A DNA stretch of 64,000 nucleotides, from contig NZ_VNHU01000012.1 in the NCBI RefSeq assembly GCF_008124785.1, positions 24,029 through 88,028 on the forward strand, read 5' to 3'. The position numbers were made by a program, and so were the translations under genes. The stretch's first letter is position 1, and every line of letters begins with the position of its first letter. This document shows, one piece after another, positions 26,092-36,801 of the stretch. The notes below the pieces were generated by a model. The model worked only from the letters and a program-made list of their open reading frames with translations, was not told the origin of the DNA and made no database searches. The stretch is from Aquimarina intermedia. Its GTDB lineage: Bacteria > Bacteroidota > Bacteroidia > Flavobacteriales > Flavobacteriaceae.

Positions 26092-27162
26092 TTATTTCTG
26101 ATTCGAAAATTGAGTTAAGTACAGATTCAGTTTTTCGATAATCAGATCTGGGGTAAATTCTTTGTATAATTCTAAAGACTCTTTTTTCATCTTTTTCGGG
26201 GATGTTGAGCCGTACAGCTCCGGTTTCATATCGATTAAATGAATCGAGTCATGCATTTTTCCGTCTTCAAACATATTCCAGTCTTTTTTGATAATCCAAG
26301 GTGAAAATATTGTAAAAGTTGGTTTGTCAAGTGCTTTTGCAATATTAACTGCTCCACCTTCATTTCCAATTAATGCAGTGCATTGTGATAAAATAGCCAT
26401 AAACTCCCGAAGACTTTTTCCAAAGACGTCAAAATAAATTTTACGTTGCGTCTCAGGTTGAGTTAAATTATAAATACTTCTTGCAGCTTCTTTTTGTGAG
26501 GGGATATAATTGAATACTATTGAGCCATCTGTAGTTTTTACAATCTCATCAAGCAGCATTGCCATATAAGAAAAGGGTAGTGTTTTAATATCTTCACTGC
26601 CAAGAACGCTAATCATAAACAAAGGTTCATTAGATGAAATCTTATGGGTTACCAACAAACGTTTGGCTGCTTCTTTTTCATCAGTGGTTAGATAGATTTT
26701 TGGACGTTTAATATTCTGAACCAATTCAGATTCCGAATAAACAAGCCGTAATCTGTTTTCTATTGCAGTACTAGCATTAGTTATAGGGCTTGCAACACGG
26801 GGAATTGTTTTTGTGTAAATCCAATGCGTATACTTTTTATAAAAAGAAACTTTCTCTCTACTGTTCGAGAATAAAGAGATTAAATTGCTTTCTAACTTCC
26901 CATAAGCATCAACCACAAGATCGAACTTTTCATTTCTAATTTTTATTAAAAATTTAATGAATGCAAATTTACTATCTCTATTTTCGTTTTTGAATTCAAT
27001 GATTCTATCAAAAGAAGGATTCTCCTTGAGTACGGGAATAGTACTGGTATTAACTAGGTAAACAACTTCTGATGCGGGATATTTCTCTTTTAAAGACTCG
27101 CAGATAATAGTACTCGTCAAAACGTCTCCTATCATTTTTTGCTGAATAACTAAAATTTTCAT
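26092..27162 (-). CDS. Glycosyltransferase family 9 (heptosyltransferase-like)
   Basis: A 356-residue GT-B protein of the ADP-heptose:LPS heptosyltransferase family. MKILVIQQKMIGDVLTST is the family N-terminus, and the donor site is seen in LIGNEGGAVNIAKALDKPT followed by FSPW. It should add a heptose-like sugar to the LPS core. The frame is open from a TTG at 27165, but ATG at 27162 overlaps the stop of the upstream transferase gene by one base (TGATG), a coupled junction, so I chose it. Confidence 0.88.
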   Translation of the reverse strand: MKILVIQQKMIGDVLTSTIICESLKEKYPASEVVYLVNTSTIPVLKENPSFDRIIEFKNENRDSKFAFIKFLIKIRNEKFDLVVDAYGKLESNLISLFSNSREKVSFYKKYTHWIYTKTIPRVASPITNASTAIENRLRLVYSESELVQNIKRPKIYLTTDEKEAAKRLLVTHKISSNEPLFMISVLGSEDIKTLPFSYMAMLLDEIVKTTDGSIVFNYIPSQKEAARSIYNLTQPETQRKIYFDVFGKSLREFMAILSQCTALIGNEGGAVNIAKALDKPTFTIFSPWIIKKDWNMFEDGKMHDSIHLIDMKPELYGSTSPKKMKKESLELYKEFTPDLIIEKLNLYLTQFSNQK

Positions 27163-29045
27163 CAATCTGGTATAAGTTGATCGTTTACCACTCGGCTATT
27201 AAAAGATTGAATATAAGCTTTGGCTTCCGTTTCAAAGTGGAGTCGTTCTTGCACTCGAACTTCTGCTAAATCATGTTCTTGATTCCTGTCTTTTTTCCAA
27301 TTATAATACCCTAAAGTTTTATTTCCGTCAAAGATGAGATAATAATCGTTTTTAACAAAGTGATATGCATTATTTTGATAACATGCAATCATACGATTGT
27401 CATCAGATAATTTATTTCCAAAAGTTAAAATTTCTCCTTGGTAATTAAGGTACTCTAAAATAGACGGAAGAATATCGATCTGCTGAAAGTTTTTTTCACT
27501 AATTCCTTTTAGTTGATCATTTGAGGGGTCAAAAAATAGGATTGGGATAGACAGCTTTCCTAAGCTTGTGTTGTAAAAACCTTTTCCTCCGGCCGATGTA
27601 TGATCCGCAGATAATACAAAGAGTGTATTATCATACCATTTTTGCGTTTTAGCAAATTCAAAAAACTTTTGTAAAGCGTAATCAGAATAGCCTATGGTTT
27701 CATGGATTTTTGTTGTCCCTTTTGGGAATTTATTTTTATACTTCTCCGGTATTATATATGGATTATGTGAAGAGATTGTAAATAGGGTAGTAAAGAACGG
27801 GGGATTAAAATTTGTTAACTCCTCTCCGAAATACTGCATGAACTCTTCATCAAAAATGCCCCATCTTCCATCCTCTCCACCCTCGTAGGGATACTCGTTT
27901 TTCCCATAATAGGCATCAAAACCACTTATTTTTGCGTATTGATCAAAATTCTGACTTCCGTTAAAAGCTCCGTGAAAAAAAGAAGTTGAATATCCTTGTT
28001 CTTTTAAAATTCTAGGGAGACCTTTAATTTTATTAAAAGCGTATGTCGATTGAATAAAATTGTTGTCCATCAAACTAGGAATACTGGAGAGGATAGAAGG
28101 TACAGCATCAATGGATAATCTTCCGTTAGCAAAACCGTTTTTAAAGAACAACGATTGCGTGATCAAAGAGTCAAGAAAAGGGGTGTAGCTTTTGTGATTT
28201 CTCTTCTTGCCAATATTCTCATTGCCAAAGCTTTCTAAAATTAAAACAACTACATTTTTCTTATTGAAGGGAGTGGTGCTTGAGAACTTTTTTACAGGAT
28301 TAAAATGTTTTGATAATTCTTCTGAAGTAAAGTAAGTAGGGACAGCTAAATCTTCTTTTTTGGATAATGTTTTTATAATGGAGAACGGAGTATTGAGTAT
28401 CAAGGCACTTGTTTGTGCGCTACCATAATGAATTGCGTCAACTCGCCTCAAAGGTTTGCGTTGTGTTCCTCCTCGTCCAATCAAAATGCTTAACCCAAGA
28501 ATTGCTATAAAGCTTAGTGTACTCAATGTAATATTCTTCAAGGAATATTCGACTTGTTCTTTTGACTGCTTTACATTTGGTATGGATTTCCAAAAGAAAA
28601 AGAGTACTACTGCTAAAAGCACTATTATATACCAAAATTCAATCATAAATGATAAGACTAAGCCTGGTATTTCATTCTCCATACCCTTTGCTGTTATCAA
28701 ACTGTAGGAGCTTCTTTTTCCGGTAAATTTATAATACTCCATGTCTACAAAGTTTGTAGTAATGAAAATAGCATTGATTATAAAATAGAAACCTTTAAGT
28801 ATTTTTTGGTATAGTCTGTAGTTTTTGAAATTCCCGGGAATAACATGTGCCAGAATTACAATCAAATTAGTGTATGCTATAGTGGAAAAATCGAAGCGTA
28901 ATCCACCAATGAACTCATAAATAGTAATAGTAGGAAATGAGGAAGCATTGAGTATAAAAAATAAAACTCTGCAAATTTGATATAAGGCCGCGACAAGCAA
29001 AAGCCTTCTGCCAAGTAGTTTGACATGGATAAAGTAAGGGATCAC
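27162..29045 (-). CDS. LTA synthase family sulfatase-fold membrane transferase
   Basis: A 627-residue protein with about five N-terminal membrane segments (to about residue 192) and a periplasmic alkaline-phosphatase-fold domain. Metal ligands and active site are seen in VLILESFGNEN (Glu271), GRLSIDAVPS (Ser311 at the nucleophile position, where LtaS has Thr) and SADHTS. Gram-negative relatives transfer phosphoglycerol or phosphoethanolamine to glycans or lipids. The start is a GTG at 29045 with no nearby ATG. A near-consensus -7 box lies at 29070-29077. It is coupled to the GT9 gene, so it probably decorates the LPS made by this locus. Confidence 0.86.
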   Translation of the reverse strand: MIPYFIHVKLLGRRLLLVAALYQICRVLFFILNASSFPTITIYEFIGGLRFDFSTIAYTNLIVILAHVIPGNFKNYRLYQKILKGFYFIINAIFITTNFVDMEYYKFTGKRSSYSLITAKGMENEIPGLVLSFMIEFWYIIVLLAVVLFFFWKSIPNVKQSKEQVEYSLKNITLSTLSFIAILGLSILIGRGGTQRKPLRRVDAIHYGSAQTSALILNTPFSIIKTLSKKEDLAVPTYFTSEELSKHFNPVKKFSSTTPFNKKNVVVLILESFGNENIGKKRNHKSYTPFLDSLITQSLFFKNGFANGRLSIDAVPSILSSIPSLMDNNFIQSTYAFNKIKGLPRILKEQGYSTSFFHGAFNGSQNFDQYAKISGFDAYYGKNEYPYEGGEDGRWGIFDEEFMQYFGEELTNFNPPFFTTLFTISSHNPYIIPEKYKNKFPKGTTKIHETIGYSDYALQKFFEFAKTQKWYDNTLFVLSADHTSAGGKGFYNTSLGKLSIPILFFDPSNDQLKGISEKNFQQIDILPSILEYLNYQGEILTFGNKLSDDNRMIACYQNNAYHFVKNDYYLIFDGNKTLGYYNWKKDRNQEHDLAEVRVQERLHFETEAKAYIQSFNSRVVNDQLIPD

Positions 29046-29069
29046 AATATTTGGGTTTCAATGTTACCG

Positions 29070-29077
29070 CAATATTA
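29070..29077 (-). promoter_or_regulatory. Candidate -7 box of the LTA-synthase-like gene
   Basis: TAATATTG on the minus strand is a 7/8 match to TAnnTTTG, ending 24 bases before the GTG start. Confidence 0.35.
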
Positions 29078-29115
29078 CTGAAATTTTAAGTTAAAGTAAA
29101 CTTCTCGCAATAGAA

Positions 29116-29157
29116 TAAACCGCAACAACCTTTTATAGAGTAAGTTGTAGCGGTTTA
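29116..29157 (-). terminator. Probable terminator hairpin of dapD
   Basis: TAAACCGCAACAAC (29116-29129) pairs with GTTGTAGCGGTTTA (29144-29157) with one mismatch, between dapD and the LTA-synthase-like gene. The T tract after it is poor, so it may end transcription weakly or stabilise the mRNA end. Confidence 0.55.
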
Positions 29158-29175
29158 TGGCGTTTTTATTGAAAC

Positions 29176-29991
29176 TTAGACAGCTACGTTATATTCACGT
29201 AAAGCATCGTTAAGCGATGTTTTTTTATCGGTGCTTTCTTTTCTTTTTCCTATAATTAAAGCACAGGGTACATTATATTCACCTGCAGGAAACTTTTTTG
29301 TGTAACTTCCTGGGATCACAACGGATCCGGCAGGAACTAATCCTTTTGATTCAACCGGGGTGTCACCGGTAACATCTATAATTTTGGTAGAGGCTGTCAG
29401 TACCACATTCGCTCCCAATACAGCTTCTTTTTCCACGCGCACACCTTCAACTACGATGCAACGAGACCCTATAAAAGCATTGTCTTCTATGATAACAGGA
29501 GCTGCTTGCAATGGTTCCAGTACTCCGCCGATACCGACACCACCGCTTAAATGCACATTTTTGCCAATCTGGGCACAACTTCCTACTGTAGCCCAGGTAT
29601 CTACCATAGTTCCTTCATCTACAAATGCACCTATGTTGACATAACTTGGCATCAAGATAGTACCTGATGATATATAAGCACCATGACGAGCAACTGCATT
29701 GGGGACAACACGAATTCCTTTCGCTTCGTAACCACTTTTTAATGGAATTTTGTCATGATATTCAAAAATACCCGCTTCCAGAGTTTCCATTTTTTGTATA
29801 GGGAAATAGAGTACTACAGCTTTTTTGATCCATTCATTTACCTGCCAACCTGAGCTTGTGGGTTCTGCAACACGCAGTTTACCAGCGTCCAATAAGTCAA
29901 TAACATCACGTATAGCATCTTGTATTTGAGTTTCTTTCAAAAGGTCCCTATTAGACCATGCATTTTCAATTGTCTCTTTGAGTTTATTCAT
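29176..29991 (-). CDS. dapD: Tetrahydrodipicolinate N-succinyltransferase
   Basis: Transfers succinyl from succinyl-CoA to tetrahydrodipicolinate in the succinylase branch of diaminopimelate/lysine synthesis. The 271-residue protein has a helical N-domain and a left-handed beta-helix made of hexapeptide repeats (about 100-230, with VNIGAFVDEGTMVDTWA and SGGVGIGGVLEPLQA), the hallmark of DapD. The frame extends to a TTG at 30012 that lies inside the promoter, so the ATG at 29991 is the start. It presumably works with lysA elsewhere in the window. Confidence 0.95.
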   Translation of the reverse strand: MNKLKETIENAWSNRDLLKETQIQDAIRDVIDLLDAGKLRVAEPTSSGWQVNEWIKKAVVLYFPIQKMETLEAGIFEYHDKIPLKSGYEAKGIRVVPNAVARHGAYISSGTILMPSYVNIGAFVDEGTMVDTWATVGSCAQIGKNVHLSGGVGIGGVLEPLQAAPVIIEDNAFIGSRCIVVEGVRVEKEAVLGANVVLTASTKIIDVTGDTPVESKGLVPAGSVVIPGSYTKKFPAGEYNVPCALIIGKRKESTDKKTSLNDALREYNVAV

Positions 29992-30009
29992 TTGGTGTGA
30001 TTTTTTCAA

Positions 30010-30017
30010 CAAAGATA
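30010..30017 (-). promoter_or_regulatory. Promoter -7 box of dapD
   Basis: TATCTTTG on the minus strand is a perfect TAnnTTTG box ending 18 bases before the ATG at 29991. Confidence 0.65.
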
Positions 30018-30096
30018 ATAGCTTAATGTTAAATTACAGAATACTACTCGCTTTTTAGGGATTCATTTAAAATTAGGGTCTTTTTATAATAAATCT

Positions 30097-30104
30097 TACT
30101 TTTG
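30097..30104 (+). promoter_or_regulatory. Promoter -7 box of ruvX-def
   Basis: TACTTTTG is a perfect TAnnTTTG box 13 bases before the ruvX ATG. Confidence 0.65.
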
Positions 30105-30117
30105 CAGAAAAGTAACG

Positions 30118-30528
30118 ATGGCACGAATTTTGGCAATTGATTATGGAAGTAAGCGGTGTGGTATTGCTGTCACCGATGAGTCAAAAATTATAGCCTCAGG
30201 TCTTACGACGGTCAATACTAAAGAACTTTTAATGTGGCTTAAGGAGTATGTTGCAAAAGAAGCAGTAGAATTGTTTGTTGTAGGGGAGCCAAAACGACTC
30301 CATGGAGAGGCTTCTCAAACCGAAGCACTAATACAACCATTTCTTGAGAGTCTTCAAAAAAGTATTCCAGATATTCCAATAAAGCGGATTGATGAACGTT
30401 TTACATCAAAGATGGCTTTTGATACCATGATAGCCAGCGGAATTTCAAAAAAGAAACGAAGAGATAAAGCGCTGGTCGATCAAATTAGTGCGACAATAAT
30501 CTTACAGGATTATTTGTATAACCTATAA
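30118..30528 (+). CDS. ruvX: Putative Holliday junction resolvase / pre-16S rRNA nuclease RuvX (YqgF)
   Basis: A 136-residue RNase-H-fold nuclease of the YqgF/RuvX family, needed for 16S rRNA 5'-end maturation in E. coli and proposed as a resolvase. The first catalytic Asp is D7 in ILAIDYGSKRCGIAVTD, the second acid lies in FVVGEPKRLHG, and IDERFTS and DQISATIILQDYL complete the site. It has its own promoter and is followed after 35 bases by def, which is probably cotranscribed. Confidence 0.92.
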   Translation: MARILAIDYGSKRCGIAVTDESKIIASGLTTVNTKELLMWLKEYVAKEAVELFVVGEPKRLHGEASQTEALIQPFLESLQKSIPDIPIKRIDERFTSKMAFDTMIASGISKKKRRDKALVDQISATIILQDYLYNL

Positions 30529-30563
30529 GAAAATAAAGAAATTAATTAGTTAGAATATTTTTT

Positions 30564-31154
30564 ATGATTTTACCCATTGTTGCCTATGGCGATCCTGTTT
30601 TAAAAAAGAAAGCAAAAGCAATTGAGGCAGATTATCCCAACTTGAGCGAATTAATCGAAAATATGTTTGAGACTATGTATAATGCGCATGGTGTGGGTCT
30701 TGCTGCTCCACAAATCGGATTATCAATTCGATTATTTCTTGTGGATGCTTCTCCTTTCGCAGAGGATGAGGATCTTACTGTAGAAGAACAGCAAAGTCTT
30801 AAGGATTTTAAGAAAGTGTTTATTAACCCTGTTATTACTGATGAAGCGGGAGAAGAATGGGCGTTCAATGAGGGGTGTTTAAGTATACCTGATGTGAGAG
30901 AAGATGTTTTTAGAAAAGAAAGAATCACTATCGAATATTTAGACGAGAATTTAAATGCGCATACCCAAACGTTTGATGGATTAGCTGCTCGTGTGATACA
31001 ACACGAATATGATCATATTGAAGGAGTTTTATTTACCGATAAATTGTCTAGTTTAAAAAAGCGTTTAATAAAAGGTAAACTGGCTAACATTTCTAAGGGA
31101 AAAATAAAAATGGACTACCGTATGCGTTTTCCACTAATGAAAAAAGGAAGGTAG
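30564..31154 (+). CDS. def: Peptide deformylase
   Basis: Removes the formyl group from the N-terminal Met of new proteins; an iron or zinc enzyme. The 196-residue protein has all three motifs: GVGLAAPQIG (43-52), EGCLSIP with metal ligand Cys105, and QHEYDH with His147, catalytic Glu148 and His151. An acidic insert around residues 64-80 is usual in Bacteroidota. The basic C-terminal tail may interact with the ribosome. Confidence 0.95.
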   Translation: MILPIVAYGDPVLKKKAKAIEADYPNLSELIENMFETMYNAHGVGLAAPQIGLSIRLFLVDASPFAEDEDLTVEEQQSLKDFKKVFINPVITDEAGEEWAFNEGCLSIPDVREDVFRKERITIEYLDENLNAHTQTFDGLAARVIQHEYDHIEGVLFTDKLSSLKKRLIKGKLANISKGKIKMDYRMRFPLMKKGR

Positions 31155-31212
31155 CTTGCTTTATAGAAGAAGTAAGTATGAATATTTAAGATAAATTTAG
31201 CGGGTATATCCT

Positions 31213-31243
31213 TTGACTTTTTAAAAAGAACAGTGGATATTTG
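31213..31243 (+). promoter_or_regulatory. Promoter of the DUF5606 gene
   Basis: TTG (31213-31215), 20 bases, then GATATTTG (31236-31243), a 7/8 match to TAnnTTTG, 20 bases before the ATG at 31264. Confidence 0.55.
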
Positions 31244-31263
31244 CCAGCATTGAAAAAAAATAT

Positions 31264-31683
31264 ATGAGTTTAGAGAAAATACTAGCAATTTCGGGTAAAC
31301 CGGGATTATACGAATTAAAAGCACAAACACGTACCGGGTTTGTAGCAGAATCACTGGCAGATGGAAAACGACTTACTGTCAACATGAGGAATAACGTTAG
31401 TGTATTGAGTGAGATCGCTATTTATACAACTACCGAAGAAGTGCCTTTAAAGGATATTTTTAAGAATATTCAGGAAAAGGAAAATGGTGGTCAGGCGATC
31501 AATCATAAAGAGTCAAAAGCTAAACTGGAGTCTTATTTTGGCGAAGTTTTGCCTAACTATGATGAAGAAAGAGTGTATCCTAGTGATATTAAAAAAGTAA
31601 TTCAATGGTATAATATTCTTCAAAATAAAGGAATTACCGATTTTTCAGTTGATCAAGAGGTTAAATCGGAAGAAGAAGAATAA
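31264..31683 (+). CDS. DUF5606 family protein
   Basis: A 139-residue Bacteroidota protein with the DUF5606 domain: LEKILAISGKPGLYEL at the start, then an SH3-like sheet region (GKRLTVNMRNNVSVLSEI, then YTTTEEVPLKDIF) and a helical end with YFGEVLPNYDEERVYPSDIKK. Function unknown. The acidic C-terminus is probably disordered. It often lies near def and ruvX in this family, as here, and has its own promoter and terminator. Confidence 0.88.
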   Translation: MSLEKILAISGKPGLYELKAQTRTGFVAESLADGKRLTVNMRNNVSVLSEIAIYTTTEEVPLKDIFKNIQEKENGGQAINHKESKAKLESYFGEVLPNYDEERVYPSDIKKVIQWYNILQNKGITDFSVDQEVKSEEEE

Positions 31684-31705
31684 GCTTTTCTGATACTTAC
31701 CGTGT

Positions 31706-31735
31706 AAATCTCATCCAAAAGGGTGAGATTTTTTT
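31706..31735 (+). terminator. Intrinsic terminator of the DUF5606 gene
   Basis: AAATCTCATCC (31706-31716) pairs with GGGTGAGATTT (31721-31731) with one G-U pair and an AAAA loop, followed by a T run. Confidence 0.9.
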
Positions 31736-31770
31736 GTTTCAGGTTTTAGAGCTGTTTTATCTAACGCATT

Positions 31771-31866
31771 TTAGTTTCTTCTTTCGATGGCATAATCCTG
31801 GCTTTCTAAAAAGAATGCTAATTTTTCAAGCTCCAGTTTCGTCAGTTCTTTGTACTTTTGCGCAAA
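31771..31866 (-). pseudogene. Startless coding-like fragment, antisense to the pyrG promoter
   Basis: On the minus strand, 31 sense codons between a TAA upstream and a TAA at 31773-31771 read as a coherent, charged, amphipathic helix (it includes KYKELTKLELEKLAFF and ends AIERRN). There is no ATG, GTG or TTG in it. It could be the 3' remnant of a lost gene, or chance. The pyrG -7 box overlaps its 5' end. I do not recognise the peptide. Confidence 0.25.
31853..31860 (+). promoter_or_regulatory. Promoter -7 box of pyrG
   Basis: TACTTTTG is a perfect TAnnTTTG box 39 bases before the pyrG ATG. Confidence 0.65.
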
Positions 31867-31893
31867 ATTTTACTACAATCTGATTAATTCTAA

Positions 31894-33540
<1,647 letters not shown>

Positions 33541-33628
33541 CTATTGGCTGGAAAGTTGATAGTTGAGAATATATATTTTAATTTTAAGAATGTATAAATA
33601 AACATTGCATTCTTTTACACTTATTTAA

Positions 33629-35509
33629 ATGGAAGAAAAGAAGTTTGACTTTAATTCAATTATTGGATTTGTATTAATCGGAGTTATTCTGGTCTGGTTA
33701 CTTTATCAAAATCAACCTACTCAAGAGGAGTTAGAAGCAGAAAAAGCTAAGCAAGAACAAATTGATGCTCAAAATGTTCAAGATAAACCGGCGGAAGCTG
33801 AGTTCGTACAAAAGAACGAAGCTTTAATAGCTAATCCACAAGATTCTACAGCTATAGAACAGGCAAAAACCCAATTGGGAGCGTTTGCATATTCTGCTGG
33901 CTTACCATCTGCAAAAGAAGCGGTAACTACTATCGAAAATGAGGTGTTGCGTCTAAAAATTGATAATAGAGGAGGATATATTTCTGAAGCTCTACTTAAA
34001 AATTTCAAAACATACGATTCTGTTCCGGTATACTTAATTAAAGACGGTAAAAATGCCTCGTTAAATCTAAATTTTGGTACCACGGATAATCGGATTTTAA
34101 ATACTTCAGATTTATTTTTTGAGCCTACGGTAAGTAAGAATGGGGAGACTACTGTTTTGACCATGCGATTAAAGGTATCTGATTCAAAATTCCTTGAATA
34201 CCGTTATGAGCTTAAGCCAAATGAGTATATGATTGATTTTTCAATTAGATCTCAAGGATTACAGGGTGTTATTAATAGCAGGCAACCCATCACTTTGGAT
34301 TGGAAGTTACAAGGAATTCGCCATGCAAAAAGTGCTTCCTATGAAAACCGTTATACAGAATTACATTATGAATATGAAGGTGATAAAGACGACTATTTAG
34401 GGCAAGGTGAATTTACGGATGATGAGGAAGAAGCGGTGAGTTGGATCGCGTATAAGCAACATTTCTTTTCCTCCATTCTTTTGACCAATACTCCTTTTAC
34501 CAAAGCTAAATTTACTTCTAAGAATGTAGCTGAAATTAAGGATCTGGATGATAAAGATGTACGGGTAACAAAGGAGTTTTCATCTACAATGCCTTTAGAG
34601 CTACAATCAGGGGAACTAAATTATGCCATGAATTGGTATTATGGACCTACGGATTATAAAATCTTAAGTGATTATAATAAAAACCTTGATGAGATTGTCC
34701 CTTTAGGGTGGGGGATATTTGGATGGATTAACAGGTATTTGTTTATACCATTCTTCGCTTTTTTAAGTAGCTTCCTACCATCTTATGGTATTGCGATTAT
34801 CGTGATGACTATCATAGTTCGTATTGTTTTGTCTCCTGTGACATATAAGTCGTACGTATCGCAGGCTAAGATGAAGGTGCTTAAACCGGAGATAAATGAA
34901 ATCAATGAGAAGCACAAAGACAATGCAATGAAAAGACAACAGGAAACTATGGCTTTGTATAGTAAAGCGGGTGCTAGTCCTATGAGTGGTTGTCTGCCTG
35001 CTCTAATGCAGATTCCGGTGTTTTATGCGCTCTTCAACTTTTTTCCAAGCGCGTTTCAATTGCGTCAAAAAAGTTTCCTTTGGGCCGATGACCTTTCCAG
35101 TTATGATACCATTGCAGAGCTTCCTTTCAATATTCCTTTTTATGGAGATCATATCAGTTTGTTTCCAATATTGGCTTCGATAGCTATTTTTATTTATATG
35201 ATGATGACCACCGGTCAAAATATGCAAACCCAACCGGGGATGCCTAACATGAAATTCATTATGTATTTATCGCCATTGATGATGTTATTTTTCTTTAATA
35301 ATTATGCAAGTGGTTTATCCTTATATTATTTTGTTTCCAACTTGATTACTATCGGAATCATGTTAGTGATCAAAAATGTAATAATTGACGATGAAAAAAT
35401 TCATGCTAGAATTCAAGAGAATAAAAAGAAACCGAAAAAACAAAGTAAGTTTCAGCAGAAGATGAAAGAGATGATGGAGCAAGCTGAACAACAAAAAAAG
35501 AAGAAATAA
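33629..35509 (+). CDS. yidC: Membrane protein insertase YidC
   Basis: Inserts and folds inner-membrane proteins, alone or with SecYEG. The 626-residue protein has an N-terminal membrane segment (about 11-28), a large periplasmic beta-sandwich domain (to about residue 350) and the conserved core of five membrane segments beginning YGIAIIVMTIIVRIVLSP, with PMSGCLPALMQIPVFYALF and NFFPSAF. The C-terminus is a long Lys/Gln-rich basic tail, which may help ribosome contact. A terminator hairpin follows. Confidence 0.96.
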   Translation: MEEKKFDFNSIIGFVLIGVILVWLLYQNQPTQEELEAEKAKQEQIDAQNVQDKPAEAEFVQKNEALIANPQDSTAIEQAKTQLGAFAYSAGLPSAKEAVTTIENEVLRLKIDNRGGYISEALLKNFKTYDSVPVYLIKDGKNASLNLNFGTTDNRILNTSDLFFEPTVSKNGETTVLTMRLKVSDSKFLEYRYELKPNEYMIDFSIRSQGLQGVINSRQPITLDWKLQGIRHAKSASYENRYTELHYEYEGDKDDYLGQGEFTDDEEEAVSWIAYKQHFFSSILLTNTPFTKAKFTSKNVAEIKDLDDKDVRVTKEFSSTMPLELQSGELNYAMNWYYGPTDYKILSDYNKNLDEIVPLGWGIFGWINRYLFIPFFAFLSSFLPSYGIAIIVMTIIVRIVLSPVTYKSYVSQAKMKVLKPEINEINEKHKDNAMKRQQETMALYSKAGASPMSGCLPALMQIPVFYALFNFFPSAFQLRQKSFLWADDLSSYDTIAELPFNIPFYGDHISLFPILASIAIFIYMMMTTGQNMQTQPGMPNMKFIMYLSPLMMLFFFNNYASGLSLYYFVSNLITIGIMLVIKNVIIDDEKIHARIQENKKKPKKQSKFQQKMKEMMEQAEQQKKKK

Positions 35510-35530
35510 GTAATAAGTATTTCAAATAAT

Positions 35531-35562
35531 AAGCCCCATATTATCTTGGTAATATGGGGTTT
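35531..35562 (+). terminator. Terminator hairpin after yidC
   Basis: CCCCATATTA (35534-35543) and TAATATGGGG (35550-35559) form a perfect 10-bp stem, extended by a G-U and A-T pairs. The T tract is short (TTTATT). It may also serve the convergent fasciclin gene. Confidence 0.75.
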
Positions 35563-35601
35563 ATTAGTGTAAGCTTTAGTGTTTGTGTATACTAAAAAGT
35601 A

Positions 35602-36567
35602 TTACATTGGTAATAGCACCTGATCAATAGCGTGAATCACTCCATTGGTACTTTGTACGTCAGTGATTATGATAGCACTGGCCTCGGCATTACCTTCTCC
35701 TTTTACAGTTGGGGTATTCCCAATCTCAATTGCGAGATTCCCGCCAAGAGAAGTTACCGTGGACGTTGTGAGTTCACCAGAAGTAACATTATTCTTCTCT
35801 ATAACATGTAATAATAATACATCTGTCAATGCACTACCTGTTGGAACAGCTGATAATTTTGCAAACGCATCATTTGTGGGAGCGAATACAGTAAATGGAG
35901 CTTCTGGATTTCCGGTACCATTTTCTACCTGTAAAGCGCCGACTAAGTTAGCATCAGTTAAAGCAGTTAAAAGCGTAGAAAATCTAGCATCAGCAACAGC
36001 AAATGTGGTTACTTTTGGAAGTTCAATAACAGCATCAACCTTATGAATTATTCCATTAGTCGCTTCAATATCAGCAGTGGTTACTTTTCCACCACCATTA
36101 CTTTTCCCTCCATTAAAAACTACATCTCCCGTAGCGTCGTAATATATACTGATATTCTCTCCGTCGGGACCGGCAGTAGAGGCTGTTTCAGCATATCCTG
36201 AACCTTCAGCTTTTAAAGCAGCAGCTGTAAACTCTCCGGGAATCACATGATTTAATAAAACCTGCTTTAATGTTTCTACAGGTACATCATTTATGCTCGC
36301 ATAATTGTTAGCTTCTAAAAAAGCTGTAAAGGCGGCATCGGTTGGTGCAAGTACTGTAAAAGGTCCTGATCCATTAAGTGTTGCTACTAATTCTGCTTTT
36401 GCTAATGCAGCGACTAGAGAGGATAATTCACTATCGGCTGTAGCAGTCAAAACTAAGTTCGTTTCAAGCTCTACAAAGTCACCATCGTCATCATCACTAC
36501 ATGACGAAACCCCTAAAATAAGCGCTGCAATAATTGCAAATTTTCCAATGTTCGAAATAATTTTCAT
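35602..36567 (-). CDS. Fasciclin-domain surface lipoprotein
   Basis: A 321-residue lipoprotein. The signal peptide ends in the lipobox LGVSSC with lipid Cys at residue 23, followed by Ser and four Asp, which matches the export signal that sends Bacteroidota lipoproteins to the cell surface. Two fasciclin (FAS1) domains follow, about 35-182 and 190-320, each with the H1 motif (FTVLAPTDAAF and FTVFAPTNDAF) and an H2-like end (NGIIHKVDAVI and NGVIHAIDQVL). FAS1 domains mediate adhesion. It is a single gene; the 234-base gap upstream (36568-36801) shows no consensus -7 box. Confidence 0.92.
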   Translation of the reverse strand: MKIISNIGKFAIIAALILGVSSCSDDDDGDFVELETNLVLTATADSELSSLVAALAKAELVATLNGSGPFTVLAPTDAAFTAFLEANNYASINDVPVETLKQVLLNHVIPGEFTAAALKAEGSGYAETASTAGPDGENISIYYDATGDVVFNGGKSNGGGKVTTADIEATNGIIHKVDAVIELPKVTTFAVADARFSTLLTALTDANLVGALQVENGTGNPEAPFTVFAPTNDAFAKLSAVPTGSALTDVLLLHVIEKNNVTSGELTTSTVTSLGGNLAIEIGNTPTVKGEGNAEASAIIITDVQSTNGVIHAIDQVLLPM

Positions 36568-36801
36568 GTTTTTAAGTTTTAAATTTGTTCACCTTAAATA
36601 ACGGGATATTTTGTTCAATGTTTTATAAATATAAGTTAAACAAAAGTTAACCGATTTAAACTTTAACAGCTCTTAAGGGTTTGTTTACAGGGGTTTAAGA
36701 AATGTTTAAAGAAACAACAGGGATCTACTTATAAATTTAAAAATGTAGTAATTTGCTGCTGGCATATTTTTTGAAATACGGATAAATAAAGTTTTTAATG
36801 T

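Noticed and set aside
36305..36601. Ala/Ser-rich plus-strand frame over the fasciclin lipoprotein
   Set aside because: Frame-shadow of the Ala/Thr-rich fasciclin repeats; no start context or homology.
36761..36774. A second sigma-54-like element, TGGCAT-N5-TTGA, before the YwqK-like gene
   Set aside because: The GG is followed at the right distance by GA, not the invariant GC, and there is no palindrome upstream.
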